Source: Castor canadensis
Lineage: Eukaryota > Chordata > Mammalia > Rodentia > Castoridae
Length of the DNA: 64,000 nt
NCBI RefSeq assembly: GCF_047511655.1
Contig: NC_133397.1
Location: 19,679,501 to 19,743,500, forward strand
Reading direction: 5' to 3'
Part shown: piece after piece, positions 46,661 to 57,410 of the stretch
Numbering within the stretch: position 1 is the first letter of the stretch
Layout of the letters: each line of letters begins with the position of its first letter
Made by a program: the position numbers and the translations under genes
The notes under the pieces: generated by a model
Told to the model about the DNA's origin: nothing
Databases searched by the model: none
Seen by the model: the letters and a program-made list of their open reading frames with translations, nothing else

Positions 46661-47186
46661 ATATGTGAAACAACAGTTTTCATATATTGGACATAAGAAA
46701 GCACAGGACAGTGACCTCAAAGAGAAGGAAAATAGATTAGATGTGCTCTATGATTACCCCAGCTAATTGTGAAGGTTAAGTTTCTAAATGTTAGCACAAG
46801 GTAAAAGAAACCCAAACAGAGCCCAGCACACTACCTGACTTGAAGATACCAAACTGGTAAACAAAACTTGATGAAGAATGGCCAAGGAAACTAAAATTTT
46901 TAGGACAGAATACTATAAAGAGCTCTGAGTTCTGTAGAAGATCTTCCCAAAGTCTTCAGCTGAATACAGACCAGACATACATGTGAGAAAACTATTCAAG
47001 ACCAGAGAAAGAGCTACCCAAAAGGAACAGAAGGTATCCCAGGAGCTCACACTAAGCCAGAAATACTTTGTGTTTCTACCAGCCCTAGAGAAAAACTTTA
47101 TAAATTGTGGTACATTTGGTAGAATGCTCAAAATGACATTACCTCGTTTGTAGGGCAAAATTAGCCTTAGATTAATATATATTGGT
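46661..47186. other. Unassigned sequence
   Basis: The part 46,880-47,170 may be decayed L1M 5' sequence (GGCAAAATTAGCC-type end), but I cannot support it further. No gene is seen. Confidence 0.3.
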
Positions 47187-47741
47187 CTGTCTTAGTCCAT
47201 TTGGTACTGCTATAATAGAATACCATTGGCTATGCCCTTTATAAAGAACAAAACTTTATTTTGCTCATGGTTCTGGAGACTAGAAGTTCAAGATGCAGGG
47301 TCAACCTCTGTTGAGGGCCATTTTGCTGCATAATAAAATAACAGAAGGCATTATGTGACAAGAGAAAGCAAGGAAGAGTAAAACTCACCAGGCATTGTGA
47401 CTCATACCTGTAATCCCAGCACTTATAAGGAAGAGACAGAAGGATCATGAATTCAAGGCCAATCTAGGTTCCATAGCAAGACATGATGGAAGGAGGAAGA
47501 AAGAGGAAAGGAAAGGAGAGGAGAGAGAGTGAGAGGAGGGAAGAAAGAGCCCAAATTCACTTTTATAACAAATTTATTCCTGAAATAATGAACTACTTCA
47601 AAGATAATGATATGAATACACTTATGAGGGCAGAGTTCTCATGGCCTAATCATCTCTTGAAAGTCTGACATTTCAACTCTGTTGCATTGGGAATTAAGTT
47701 TCTAACACATAAACCTCATAGAAACAATTCAAACTATAACA
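47187..47741 (-). mobile_element. MST/THE1-type MaLR LTR interrupted by a B1
   Basis: Plus-strand order: GTCTTAGTCCATTTGGTACTGCTATAATAGAATACC, AACTTTATTTTGCTCATGGTTCTGGAGACTAG, CACTTATGAGGGCAGAGTTCTCATGGCCTAATC, then AAACAATTCAAACTATAACA. This is the reverse of an MST/THE1 LTR (start TGCTATAGTTTGAAT). A B1 with purine-rich tail (47386-47548) divides it. It is a solo LTR of the MaLR group. Confidence 0.75.
47386..47548 (+). mobile_element. B1 SINE with long purine tail
   Basis: CACCAGGCATTGTGACTCATACC, TGTAATCCCAGCACTTATAAG, GAAGGATCATGAATTC and AGGCCAATCTAGGTTCCATAGC show a B1 monomer truncated before its usual end, followed by ~70 nt of GGA/GAAAG purine repeat. It splits an MST-type LTR. 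Confidence 0.8.
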
Positions 47742-48905
47742 TGGTTCCACCTTAAAAACCTAAAGTGATCAAACTATTTCTAAATAACTGTGTCACAGAA
47801 CTCAAAAAATGCTATAAGAATAACAAAACATAGCCAGCACCTAATAGGTAAAATAAATAATATCTGGCAGCAAAGTAAAAAATAACAGGCATGTGGAAAA
47901 TATAACCCATAATGAGTGTGAAAAAAATGAATAAAAAAACATCCAAAAATGAAACACAGGATAGAATTAGAAGGCAAAAATATTAAAACAATTATTTTAG
48001 CCATATTACATAAACTCAAGAATGCACAGGAAAGGCTAAGCTTAAAAAGAGCTATGTAAGATATTTTTGAAAGACCAAAGTTGAACTTCTATAGATAAAA
48101 AATATAATTTATGAAACAAAAAGTTTACTGGATAGTATTAACAGACAATTATAAGTTGCAAAAAAAAGATTACTGAACTTGAAAACAAACCACAGAAATG
48201 AACCAAAATGAAACCAGAGAAAAAAATAGAAAAATTTAACAGATAATCAGTTTTAGTAAAACCTCAAGTTGTCTACTATATATTTAACAGCAAATGAAGA
48301 GAACTATAGGTCAGTGGAGACAAAAATTGGAAATAAAAGTGCCCTCCTCCAGTTTTTCAAATTAGCAAGATTATAAACCAAGAACCATAACCTAAGATCT
48401 AAAAACATCAATAATGGTCAAATAGGAGAACAAGGAAGACAACTAAACTAAGTAACATCATAACAAAATTACTTAAATCCAGAGATAAATGCAAACTTTA
48501 AAAGCATCCATAGAACATACAGTACATACAGAGAAGCAGAATTAGGATGATGGCAGACCTCTTGCTAGAAAATATGAAGTCTAGAAGACAGTGGAAACAT
48601 CTGTAAGAACTAAAAGAAAAGGAAATGACAAGTTAGAATTCTATAACCAACTGAAATGTCTTCCAACAATGAAAACGAAGTAAAAACTTTATTTTATGAG
48701 GCACACAAAAGCTGAAGGAATCCAACTGGCTGTTAGCACAGCATCAGCACACTGTTGTGAGATTTATAAACTACTTAGAAGTAAAATATAAAACAGCACA
48801 AAGACTAGGAAGGGTCAATGGCAGTGTCCTATTGCAAGGTTCTTATACTAGATAAGAATTAATGTGTTTCTTCTAAGTAGACTGTGAAAAATTAAAGATG
48901 TAAAT

Positions 48906-48995
48906 GAGGGTTAGCAAACTACAGTTCATAGAAGTAACCTGCCACCTCTTTTTGTAAACAGAATTTCATTAGAACCTACACATACTCATTTATTT
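48906..48995. mobile_element. Possible old DNA transposon fragment inside the L1M
   Basis: GGTTAGCAAACTACAGTTCATAGAAG with CCACCTCTTTTTGTAAACAGAATTTCATTAGAACC resembles a common repeat with CAGCAAACTATGGCCC...TTTTTGTAAATAAAGTTTTATTGGAAC. The match is short and the family is not named. Confidence 0.4.
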
Positions 48996-49239
48996 ACTCC
49001 CTGATATAAAACCTAAAGCAACTATTAAATGCCAAAGAGTTACAACTAAAAAGACAACAAAGGAAGTAAGATGGAATAATATTTAAAAATCAACTAATCC
49101 GAAAGAGAGAATTCAAAAAGAAAGCAGAAAAAAAAAAAAGAAAACTCAAAGAAAGAAGAGAGAGTATTTTTAAAAAACAAATAGGAAGATGATAGAGTTA
49201 AACCTAACCAAAATAATCTCATTAAATATAAGTGGTCCA

Positions 49240-50036
49240 CACTCTTGGTGATATACCCAAAAGACCGTGACACAGTTTACTCCAGAGGCACCTGCACACC
49301 CATGTTTATTGCAGCACTATTCACAATAGCCAAGTTATGGAAACAGCCAAGATGCCCCACCACCAACGAATGGATTAAGAAAATGTGGTATCTATACACA
49401 ATGGAATTTTATGCAGCCATGAAGAAGAACTAAATGTTATCATTCACTGGTAAATGGATGGAATTGGAGAACATCATTCTGAGTGAAGTTAGCCTGGCCC
49501 AAAAGACCAAAAATCATATGTTCTCCCTCATATGCAGACATTAGATCAAGGGCAAACACAACAATGGGATTGGACTTTGATCACAAGATAAAAGCGAGAG
49601 CACACAAGGGAGGGGTGAGGATAGGTAAGACACCTAAAAAATTAGCTAGCATTTGTTGCCCTTAACGCAGAGAAACTAAAGCAGATACTTTAAAAGCAAC
49701 TGAGGCCAATAGGAGAAGGGGACCAGGAACTAGAGAAAAGGTTAGATCAAGAAGAATTAACCTAGAAGGTAACACCCACGCACAGGAAATCAATGTGAGT
49801 CAACTCCCTGTATAGCTATCCTTATCTCAACCAGCAAAAACCCTTGTTCCTTCCTATTATTGCTTATACTCTCTTCAACAAAATTAGAGATAAGGGCAAA
49901 ATAGTTTCTGTCAGGAATCAAGGGGGTGGGGGGAAAAGGGAGGGGGCAGGGTGGGTGGTAATGGAGGGGGTGGAGGAGGAGGGGGGAGAAATGACCCAAG
50001 CATTGTATGCACATATGAATAATAAAAATATATATA
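49240..50036 (+). mobile_element. 5'-truncated young L1 with target-site duplication
   Basis: Starts abruptly in ORF2 (ATATACCCAAAAGACCGTGAC), gives [19 protein letters not shown] and [14 protein letters not shown] (49,245-49,433), stops early relative to the neighbour at 50.1 kb, then a 3' UTR with a G-rich tract (about 49,920-49,988) and CATATGAATAATAAAA at the end. TATAAGTGGTCCA at 49227-49239 recurs at 50037-50049, matching the junction of host L1M sequence. It is 5'-truncated, as most L1 insertions are. Confidence 0.93.
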
Positions 50037-50111
50037 TATAAGTGGTCCAAACAAAAGATTGGATTAAAAAAGACATATTTGCTTCTATGTAGCTCTCAAG
50101 GAATTCTCTTT

Positions 50112-51125
50112 ATTTTTTTTTCTTTTATTATTCATATGTGCATACAAGGCTTGGGTCATTTCTCCCCCCTGCCCCCACCCCCTCCCTTGCCACCCACTCC
50201 ACCCCCTCCCTCTCCTCCCCACCCCCTCAATACCCAGCAGAAACTATTTTGCCCTTATTTCTAATTTTGTTGTAGAGAGAGTATAAGCAATAATAGGAAG
50301 GAACAAGGGTTTTTGCTGGTTGAGATAAGGATAGCTATACAGGGTATTGACTCACATTGATTTCCTGTGCGTGTGTGTTACCTTCTAGGTTAATTCTTTT
50401 TGATCTAACCTTTTCTCTCGTTCCTGGTCCCCTTTTCCTATTGACCTCAGTTGCTTTTAAGGTATATGCTTTAGTTTCTCTGCATTAAGGGCAACAAATG
50501 CTAGCTAGTTTTTTAGGTGTCTTACCTATCCTCACCCCTCCCTTGTGTGCTCTCGCTTTTATCATGTGCTTAAAGTCCAATCCCCTTGTTGTGTTTGCCC
50601 TTGATCTAATGTCTACATATGAGGGAGAACATACGATTTTTGATCTTTTGGGCCAGGCTAACCTCACTCAGAATTATGTTCTCCAATTCCATCCATTTAC
50701 CAGCGAATGATAACATTTCGTTCTTCTTCGTGGCTGCATAAAATTCCATTGTGTATAGATACCACATTTTCTTAATCCATTCGTTGGTGGTGGGGCATCT
50801 TGGCTGTTTCCATAATTTGGCTATTGTGAATAGTGCCGCAATAAACATGGGTGTGCAGGTGCCTCTGGAGTAACCTGTGTCACAGTCTTCTGGGTATATC
50901 CCCAAGAGTGGTATTGCTGGATCAAATGGTATATCAATGTCTAGCTTTTTAAGTCGCCTCCAAATTTTTTTCCAGAGTGGTTGTACTAGTTTACCTTCCC
51001 ACCAACAGTGTAAGAGGGTTCCTTTTTCCCCGCATCCTCGCCAACACCTGTTGTTGGTGGTGTTGCTGATGATGGCTATTCTAACAGGGGTGAGGTGGAA
51101 TCTTAGCGTAGTTTTAATTTGCATT
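50112..51125 (-). mobile_element. 5'-truncated young L1, inverted to its neighbour, with target-site duplication
   Basis: The minus strand keeps an uninterrupted ORF2 C-terminus (51136-50606, 176 codons): [73 protein letters not shown] and FSLICRH at the end. The 3' UTR C-run tract (G-rich on the sense strand) is at 50,159-50,226. AAGGAATTCTCTTT (50098-50111) and AAGGAATTCACTTT (51126-51139) flank it with one mismatch. It lies only ~75 bp from the plus-strand L1 and is the most intact ORF2 fragment in the window. Confidence 0.93.
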
Positions 51126-51356
51126 AAGGAATTCACTTTAAATCAAAACTAAAAGAATAGAAACAGATAAACTGTGCTAACACTAATGAAACAAAGTGCT
51201 ATGACTCTATTTGTATCAGAAAAGTAGATTTCAGAACCAAAAATACTTCCAGGGAGATAGAGATATTCTTTCCACACACAGTCAATTCATAAAGAAGACA
51301 CTGTGACCCTAAATATAGGCACCTAATGATGGAGCTTCAAAATGTATGAGGAGAAG

Positions 51357-51668
51357 GCCAAGCATGGTGGCACACATCTGTAATCCCCACTACTCAGGAG
51401 ATAGAAATCAGAAGGATTTCAGCTGGAGGCCTATGTGGGCAAAAATTTAGCAAGAACCCAAATCACAAACAAGCTGGGCATGCCTATGATTCCAACTACA
51501 AAGGAGGCATAGCTAGGAGAACTGCAGTCCCAGGTCAGGCCTGGGCAAAAAGCTGGAGACCCTATCTGAAAAAAAAAACCAAATCAAAAAAGGACTGAAG
51601 TGGTAGTACCTAGTAAGCGCCAGGCCCTCAGTTCAAACTCTAGTAATACCAAAAAGAAAAAAATATGC
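51357..51668 (+). mobile_element. Trimeric B1-B1-ID SINE with target-site duplication
   Basis: First unit AAGCATGGTGGCACACATCTG and GAAGGATTTCAGCTGG; second unit AAGCTGGGCATGCC and GGAGAACTGCAGTCC; a shortened ID unit AGTGGTAGTACCTAGTAAGCGCC with CAGTTCAAACTC, then an A-rich tail. ATGAGGAGAAG at 51346-51356 and 51669-51679 flanks it. The SINE divides the endonuclease region of the old L1M. Confidence 0.88.
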
Positions 51669-51868
51669 ATGAGGAGAAGTCTGATAAATTTTAATTAGAA
51701 ATAAACAAATTTATAATTATGTTAGAGGTTTAAACACTCCTCTATCAATAACTGATCAGTCAATATAGATAAAATCAAGAGAGATATAAAAGACTTGGAT
51801 AATTCTGTCACTCAATTTAAACTAATTGACATTCAGGTAGCATTCCACTCAAGTGCAGAATGCACTTA

Positions 51869-52141
51869 TTTTGACTTTCATCTAGCAAGTATTAATTGTA
51901 CAAATAATGAGTTTCATTAGGACATTTTTATACACATATATAATGTACTTTTGTCAAATCCCTCCATTTCCTTTTCTTGTTCCCTCTTGCCCCTCCTGCT
52001 GGTCCCCTTATTCTTCTCAAATAGTCCCCCTTCCACTTCGTGTCTGTATTTCTTAACTTTAGATTCTACATATGAAAGAAAACATAATATATTTGCCTTC
52101 CTGAGTCTGGCTTATTTCACCTGACATGACAGTCTCCAGTT
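51869..52141 (-). mobile_element. Short 5'-truncated L1 3' end with target-site duplication
   Basis: On the minus strand: CTGGAGACTGTCATGTCAGGTGAAATAAGCC (end of ORF2), GACACGAAGTGGAAGGGGGAC, CCAGCAGGAGGGGCAAGAGGG, then CATTATTTGTACAATTAATACTTGC and a short A-tail. AGAATGCACTTA flanks it at 51857-51868 and 52142-52153. The 3' UTR differs from the 49-51 kb pair, so it is another L1 subfamily. Confidence 0.85.
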
Positions 52142-53027
52142 AGAATGCACTTACTCTGCAAGAGCACATAAACACACTTAACCACAACACACCATATTTT
52201 GGGCCATGGGCCATGAAGTCTCAAAAAATTTAAAAGAATTCAAGGCACACAAAGTATATTCACTAATGAGATTTAAAAAACAATAATAGAATGATATCTA
52301 GAAGACCCACAAAAATACAAAAGAAAGAATAACTTTTTACAAGACTAACCAGGATAAAACCAGACATGAAAAGTTGCCAATATCAAAAACAATAGAGGTG
52401 ACCTCTATACTATAGTTTACACATGTTTAAAAAAATTAAAAAAGCAACCTTATGCTAAAATTTTTGACAATATAGATTAAATGAACAAATTCCTTAAATG
52501 GCATGAATCATTAAAGCTCCTACAAGATCATATTGATATCCTGAATAGTCATATCTATTTTCAAAATTTAATTTATGATTAATAACTTTTCCACTCCCCC
52601 AAAAAATGTTTAAACCCAGATGAATGCAAAGGTGAATTATATCAGAAATTTAAAAACAAAATAGTATCAATTCCACACAAAGACTTGCAGAAAATTGAAG
52701 ACCAAGGAATATTTCCACTTTCTATGAGGCCAGCATTACCTTGATACCAAAATCAGGTAACGATATCACAAGAAAACTAGAGACCAATATCTCCTGTGAT
52801 ATTGATACAAATGTTTCAATTTTTTAGAAAAAAGTACAGTAAAATATAAAAAGATATTACATAATGACCAAGTAGACTTTATCCCAAAGTTGAAAAATTG
52901 ATTTACATTGGAAATTGATCATTATAATTCACTTCATTAACTAACAAAAAGAAATCATAAAATGGCATCTCAAAAGATATAGAAAAGAGTTTTGACAAAG
53001 CCTAACTTATTATTTACAAAAGTAAAC

Positions 53028-53669
53028 AGCACTCCAGTTTACAGGCTTAAATGGCGGATTGGAGTTAACTCATGTGATTCTGAATGGGAAGAGTCCTGTA
53101 ATGAGGAAGAAATTACACTTTACAGAAAGAAAGAAAGGAAAATCATCAGGAATCCAAAAGAGTGACAGGACAAATAAAACAGCATAGAAAAGCAGAAATT
53201 GCTCTTCTACACATTAATACTGCTCAACAAAACCTAGATCTTATTTCTTGCTCTTTATCTCAAATACTGTGAATGCTTTATCCATTTTTCCCATAACAGC
53301 ACCCAACTGCTGCTAAGCCATGCTGCCTTTCAACAAAACTAAACTTTTCACTTTATTACTTAAACTAAGCACATTATGTACCCTTTTTGGTTTGAAAGGA
53401 TTACTGAAACTTTTACTTTGCTTTGGGGGTACAATTTGCTTTGGGGGAGGCAGGGGAACACTCAGCAGATCCCACAGCAATTTAAACACAACTGATGATA
53501 ACTGATACAGAGAATTCTGCAACAACCAAGATTTGCAGGTGTGCACAGGAATTTAAAAGTTTCGTTTTGGAAATTTCTTTTCATTTTTTTATTTGGGTTT
53601 TTTTTCTTTCTTTTTTACTGTGCTTGGTCAAAACTGTGTGTAATAAATCTACAAATAATACAGGTTACT
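53028..53669. mobile_element. Tigger/pogo-like DNA transposon remnant
   Basis: CTTAAATGGCGGATTGGAGTTAACTCATG, AAACTAAACTTTTCACTTTATTACTTAAACTAAGCAC, GGTTTGAAAGGATTACTGAAAC, TTTAAAAGTTTCGTTTTGGAAATTTC and a terminal AATAATACAGGTTACTG resemble Tigger-type elements. The L1M sequence breaks off at its left edge (AAAAGTAAACA). The family is not confirmed and its transposase is not recognisably intact. Confidence 0.45.
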
Positions 53670-53689
53670 GAACATGAAAATATTTTCAA

Positions 53690-54400
53690 TATTTTTAGCC
53701 ATCAGAGAAATGCAAATCAAAACTACATTGAGATTTCAACTCACCCAGTCAGAATGGGTGACACAAATGACAACAAATGCTGGTAAGTATGCAGAACAAG
53801 GAACCATTACACAGAGCTGGTGAGAATGTAAGTTAATTCAGCCACTATGGAAATCAATATGAACTTTCCTCAAAAAATTTAATTATATAACTATCATATG
53901 ACCCAGTTATACCACTCCTGGGTATTTACCTAAAGGAGTCAAAGTAAGTATACAACATGCCCAGGGTTATCACGGCACCATTTACAATAGCCAAGTTATG
54001 AAATCAGCATAGGTGTCCATGAATGTATGAGTGCATAACAAAGACAAAGTATATATACACAACAGCGTATTATTCAGCCATAAAGAAAAATGAAATCATG
54101 TTCGCAGGAAAATGGATTCAACTGTAGAATATTATGTTATGCAAAATAAGCTAGACTTAGAAAAACAAGCATCACATGTGTTCACTCATGTATGGCACCC
54201 AGAAGAAAAAAAAGAAGACATGAAAGTAGAAGGGGACCAATAGAGACAGAGAAGAGGGTCAGGGAGAATGGATGGTGGATAACGGGGATGAATTTGATCA
54301 AAGTTATTCTATGTTTATCTGAAGATGTCACAACAAAACCGACTATTTTGTACAACTAATGTAGGCTAATTAAAAAAGACAAAAACAACAAACAAATGCC
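53690..54400 (+). mobile_element. L1 3' fragment of intermediate age inside the L1M
   Basis: It begins in ORF2 (AGCCATCAGAGAAATGCAAATCAAAAC, TCACCCAGTCAGAATGGG), with TGGTGAGAATGTAAGTTAATTCAGCC, ACCACTCCTGGGTATTTACC and CAGCCATAAAGAAAAATGAAATC, then a 3' UTR with AAGTAGAAGGGGACC and TTTTGTACAACTAATGTAGGCTAATTAAAAAAG. It is more complete than the surrounding L1M and breaks its order. The L1M resumes at GAAGGGAACTTCCTCAACC near 54,425. No clean duplication is visible. Confidence 0.75.
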
Positions 54401-55381
54401 TAAAACCTAAGCAAAAAAGTAGAAGGGAACTTCCTCAACCACATAAAAGTGTGTAAGAAAACCTATCTAAAGTTATACCTTATGGTAAAAGACTGAGTGG
54501 TTCTCCTGCCTTAAGACAAGAGAAAAAAAAAAGAAATCTCCTTTCTGTACTTATTCAATGTCATACCAAAGATTTTGGACAGTGCATTTGGACAAGAAAA
54601 ACAAATTCCGATTCAAAATAAAGAAACAAAACTTTCTGTATTCATGGATGACATCTATGTAGAAAACCCTATGGATTATACCAAAGTGTTACTAGCACAC
54701 ATAAGTGTGCTAAGTAAGCTTAGTCAGGTTTCAGGATACAAGATTAATGAATAAAAGTATATTTTATTTGCATATAATAACAACAATAAGAAATGGAAAC
54801 ATGAAAATTATTACTTATAGCATCAAAATATGAAATACTTAGAGATAAATTTAGCCAAAGGTTTGTAAGACATATAAACTGAAAACCAAAATACAACATT
54901 GCCAACAGACATTAAAAGGCATAAATAAAGGAGATACATACCAGATTCATGGATCAGAACACAGGCTACTGTTAAGTGGTTGATTCTCCCCAAACTGATC
55001 TGTAAGTTCAACCCATTCCCAATAAAACCTTAACAGGCTTCTTTTCCTATACATTGACATCTGGTTCTAAAATTTATATGGAAATGCAAATTTAATAGAA
55101 CAGTTAAAAAAAACTTTGAAAAAAGAGAACAAAGTCTAATTATAAAACTACATCAAGATAGTATAAAAATAGAAACAAATAAATGGGTGAATTCAGATGA
55201 GTAGAGAACTGGGCTAGATGCACATATATGGCCAATTGTTTTTCTACAACATTTTTGAAGAAATTCAATATGAATATGCAAAAAAGAACCTCAACTCTTA
55301 CTTCACTGGATGTACAAAAATTAACTCCAAGAAAATCATAGATCTGGATGTAAAAACCAAAACTACAAAACTTGCTGAATA

Positions 55382-55472
55382 TACCTGTAATCCCAGAATT
55401 TAGAGGCGAAAGCAGAAGGATAGTGAGTCAGAGCCAGCCTGGTCTACATAGCAAAACTCTAGCTCAAAAAAT
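55382..55472 (+). mobile_element. 5'-truncated B1 SINE
   Basis: TACCTGTAATCCCAGAATTTAG, GCAGAAGGATAGTGAGTC, AGAGCCAGCCTGGTCTACATAGC and AAAACTCTAGCTCAAAAAA are a B1 missing its first ~20 nt. It interrupts the old L1M ORF2 C-terminal region. Confidence 0.8.
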
Positions 55473-55616
55473 ACAAACAAAGCTATAAAACATTTTAGGA
55501 GAAAATAATACCCAAAGATTTGCAAAAGTTTTCTTAACTATGTCAAAAATGCACAAATTATAAGAAAATTATATTTCATCATAAATGAAAATTCTGCTCA
55601 TCAAAAGACATAGTTA

Positions 55617-55827
55617 TGGCAAGGCCTGGGGCTCCCATTTGTAATTCCAGAGAGAGGTCGTAAGTAGGAACATTGTGCTCTGTGACTGGCCCTAGACAAA
55701 AAAGAAAATGTAAGACTAAAAATAACTAAACTAAAAATAGGGCTGGAGGCATGGCTCAAATAGTAGAATGACTACCTAGCAAGCACAAGGCCCTGAGTTC
55801 AAACCCTAATCCTACAAAAAAAAAAAA
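55617..55827 (+). mobile_element. B1-ID dimeric SINE with imperfect target-site duplication
   Basis: A diverged B1 unit (GGCAAGGCCTGGGGCTCCC, TTTGTAATTCCAG) is followed by an ID unit (GGGCTGGAGGCATGGCTCAAATAG, CCTAGCAAGCACAAGGCCC, GAGTTCAAACCC) and an A-tail. AAAAGACATAGTTA (55603-55616) and AAAAGATACAGTTA (near 55824-55837) agree at 12 of 14 bases. Confidence 0.8.
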
Positions 55828-55987
55828 GATACAGTTAAGAGAATTAAAAGACAAAGCCAAAGGTTATGAGAACAAATTTACAAAACATATATTATGTCAT
55901 AAAAATGTATATGAAAATTACATGGCGTCCTACAATTCAATAGTGAGACAAATAACAAATAATCCAATTTAAAAAAAGCAAAGAAAA

Positions 55988-56287
55988 ACCAGGTGTGACG
56001 TTACACATCTGTAATCCCAGCTATTCAGGAGGCAGAGATAAGAGGCTCACAGCTCGAAGCCAAACCAGGCAAAAAGTTAGTGAGACACCATCTTAACAAA
56101 CAAGCTGGGTATGGTGACATACACAGTAAATCCAGCTACTCACGACTTGGAGGTAGGAGGTTCTAAATCTAAGGCCTGCCCCTGCTAAAGCAGGAGAAAA
56201 AAGGCGGGGGGCATGGCCCAGTGGCAGAGCTCTTGCCTTGCAAGTGTAAGTTCAATCTCCAGCACTTCTAAAAAAACCAAAAAAAAA
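55988..56287 (+). mobile_element. Trimeric B1-B1-ID SINE
   Basis: First unit CCAGGTGTGACGTTACACATCTG, TCCCAGCTATTCAGGAGGC; second unit AAGCTGGGTATGGTGACATAC, GGAGGTAGGAGGTTC; ID unit GCATGGCCCAGTGGCAGAGC, TCTTGCCTTGCAAGTG and GTTCAATCTCC, then an A-tail. Flanking A-rich repeats (AAAAAAAGCAAAGAAAAA against AAAAAAAGCAGAAAAAGA) are plausible duplications but low in complexity. Confidence 0.8.
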
Positions 56288-57029
56288 GCAGAAAAAGATT
56301 TAAACAATTTGCTAAAGACGATATAGACATGGGAAATGACCACAAAAGAATATGATCAGCCTCGTTAGCCAGAATGGAAAGTGGTGCATCGCTCTGGAAA
56401 ACGCTTTGGCAGTTTCTTCAAAAGTTTACTATACACCTGCCATACACCCCATCAATTTTCCTCTTAGGAATTTGCCAAAGAGAAACTAAGGCATACTTCC
56501 ACAAAAAGACTTGAACACACACGTTCATAGCAGCTTTATTTATAAGAGTCAAACACTGGAAATGCCCATCGAGAATGGAAGGAATTGTAGTAGTACCCAA
56601 TGATGGAGCACTTTTCAGCTACCCAAAACAATGAACTATGTAGAGAAGATACACACAGGTTGGTTCCGCTTACATATAAAGTTCTAGAAAATGCCAGGTA
56701 ACCCCTAATGACAGAGAGCAGGTCAGGGATGCCTGGAAGGTGGGGTGGAACATGGCGGGGAGAAAGGGAAGAATTACAAAGGCTGCAGGAAACCTTGCAG
56801 GGCGACGTGTGTGAGTCAGTGTCCCGAATGTTGTCACAGCTCCCTGAATAAACACATAGCGCAAATTTGATCAAATTGTACATGTCACAGAGTGTAAATA
56901 TTGTAACCTATGCGCGGTTCATTGTGTGCAGGTGTTAAATGTACTTCAATAAGGTTCTGAAAATACATATTTTAAAAATACAAACCAACATATATTGCCA
57001 ACAAGAATGTACAATCATTCCTTTTCTCT

Positions 57030-57240
57030 TCTCCCTCACTAACCCTGGGTATTCCTTTATTTTAATCATTTTTTTTGCCAAACTGATGCAAAATGCATCT
57101 CATTATTTTAAATTACATTCTGTGATTGCAAATAAAATTAGAATATTTTCCCTTCTTTTTATGAATTATACATATTATATATATGTATGATTCGCTTGTT
57201 TTTGTTGGTGTGCCCTTTCTCTTATTTTTTTATTGTGATT
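57030..57240 (-). mobile_element. Old L1M ORF2 fragment
   Basis: CTGATGCAAAATGCATCTCATTATTTTAAATTACATTCTGTGATTGC recalls the reversed ORF2 C-terminal segment (GGCATCTCATTGTTTTAATTTGCATTTC). It is a diverged copy opposite in strand to the neighbouring L1M. The following 57,240-57,410 (GTAACCTACTTTTTTTACATAAC, CTCTCCATGTCCATTAATA) is probably old LINE sequence too. Confidence 0.45.
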
Positions 57241-57410
57241 ATGCCAGTACATCTTTCCAGATTTTTCTTTTGTAAATACACATACTTTTCTTAAACAAAA
57301 ATAGGATCATTCTCTTACACTCTTTTGTAACCTACTTTTTTTACATAACATAATGTGAGGTGCTCTCCATGTCCATTAATATACAGCTATCGTAGTTCTA
57401 ATGGAGAGAG

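Larger units (their letters stand above)
47755..56975 (+). mobile_element. Ancient L1M element carrying at least eight later insertions
   Basis: With later insertions set aside, ~4.8 kb of decayed L1 remain in order. ORF1-region sequence lies at 47,800-48,750 (AATTCTATAACCAACTGAAATGTC, ACACAAAAGCTGAAGG). The ORF2 start and endonuclease region is at 49,200-52,300 (AATATAAGTGGTCC, CACTCCTCTATCAATAACTGA). The RT region includes ACCAAGTAGACTTTATCCC near 52,870 and an FMDD-coding segment near 54,645. The C-terminal region is at 56,330-56,620, and the 3' end TACTTCAATAAGGTTCTGAAAATA at 56,942-56,965. Every junction resumes where the previous piece stopped. It is unable to encode protein. Confidence 0.8.
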
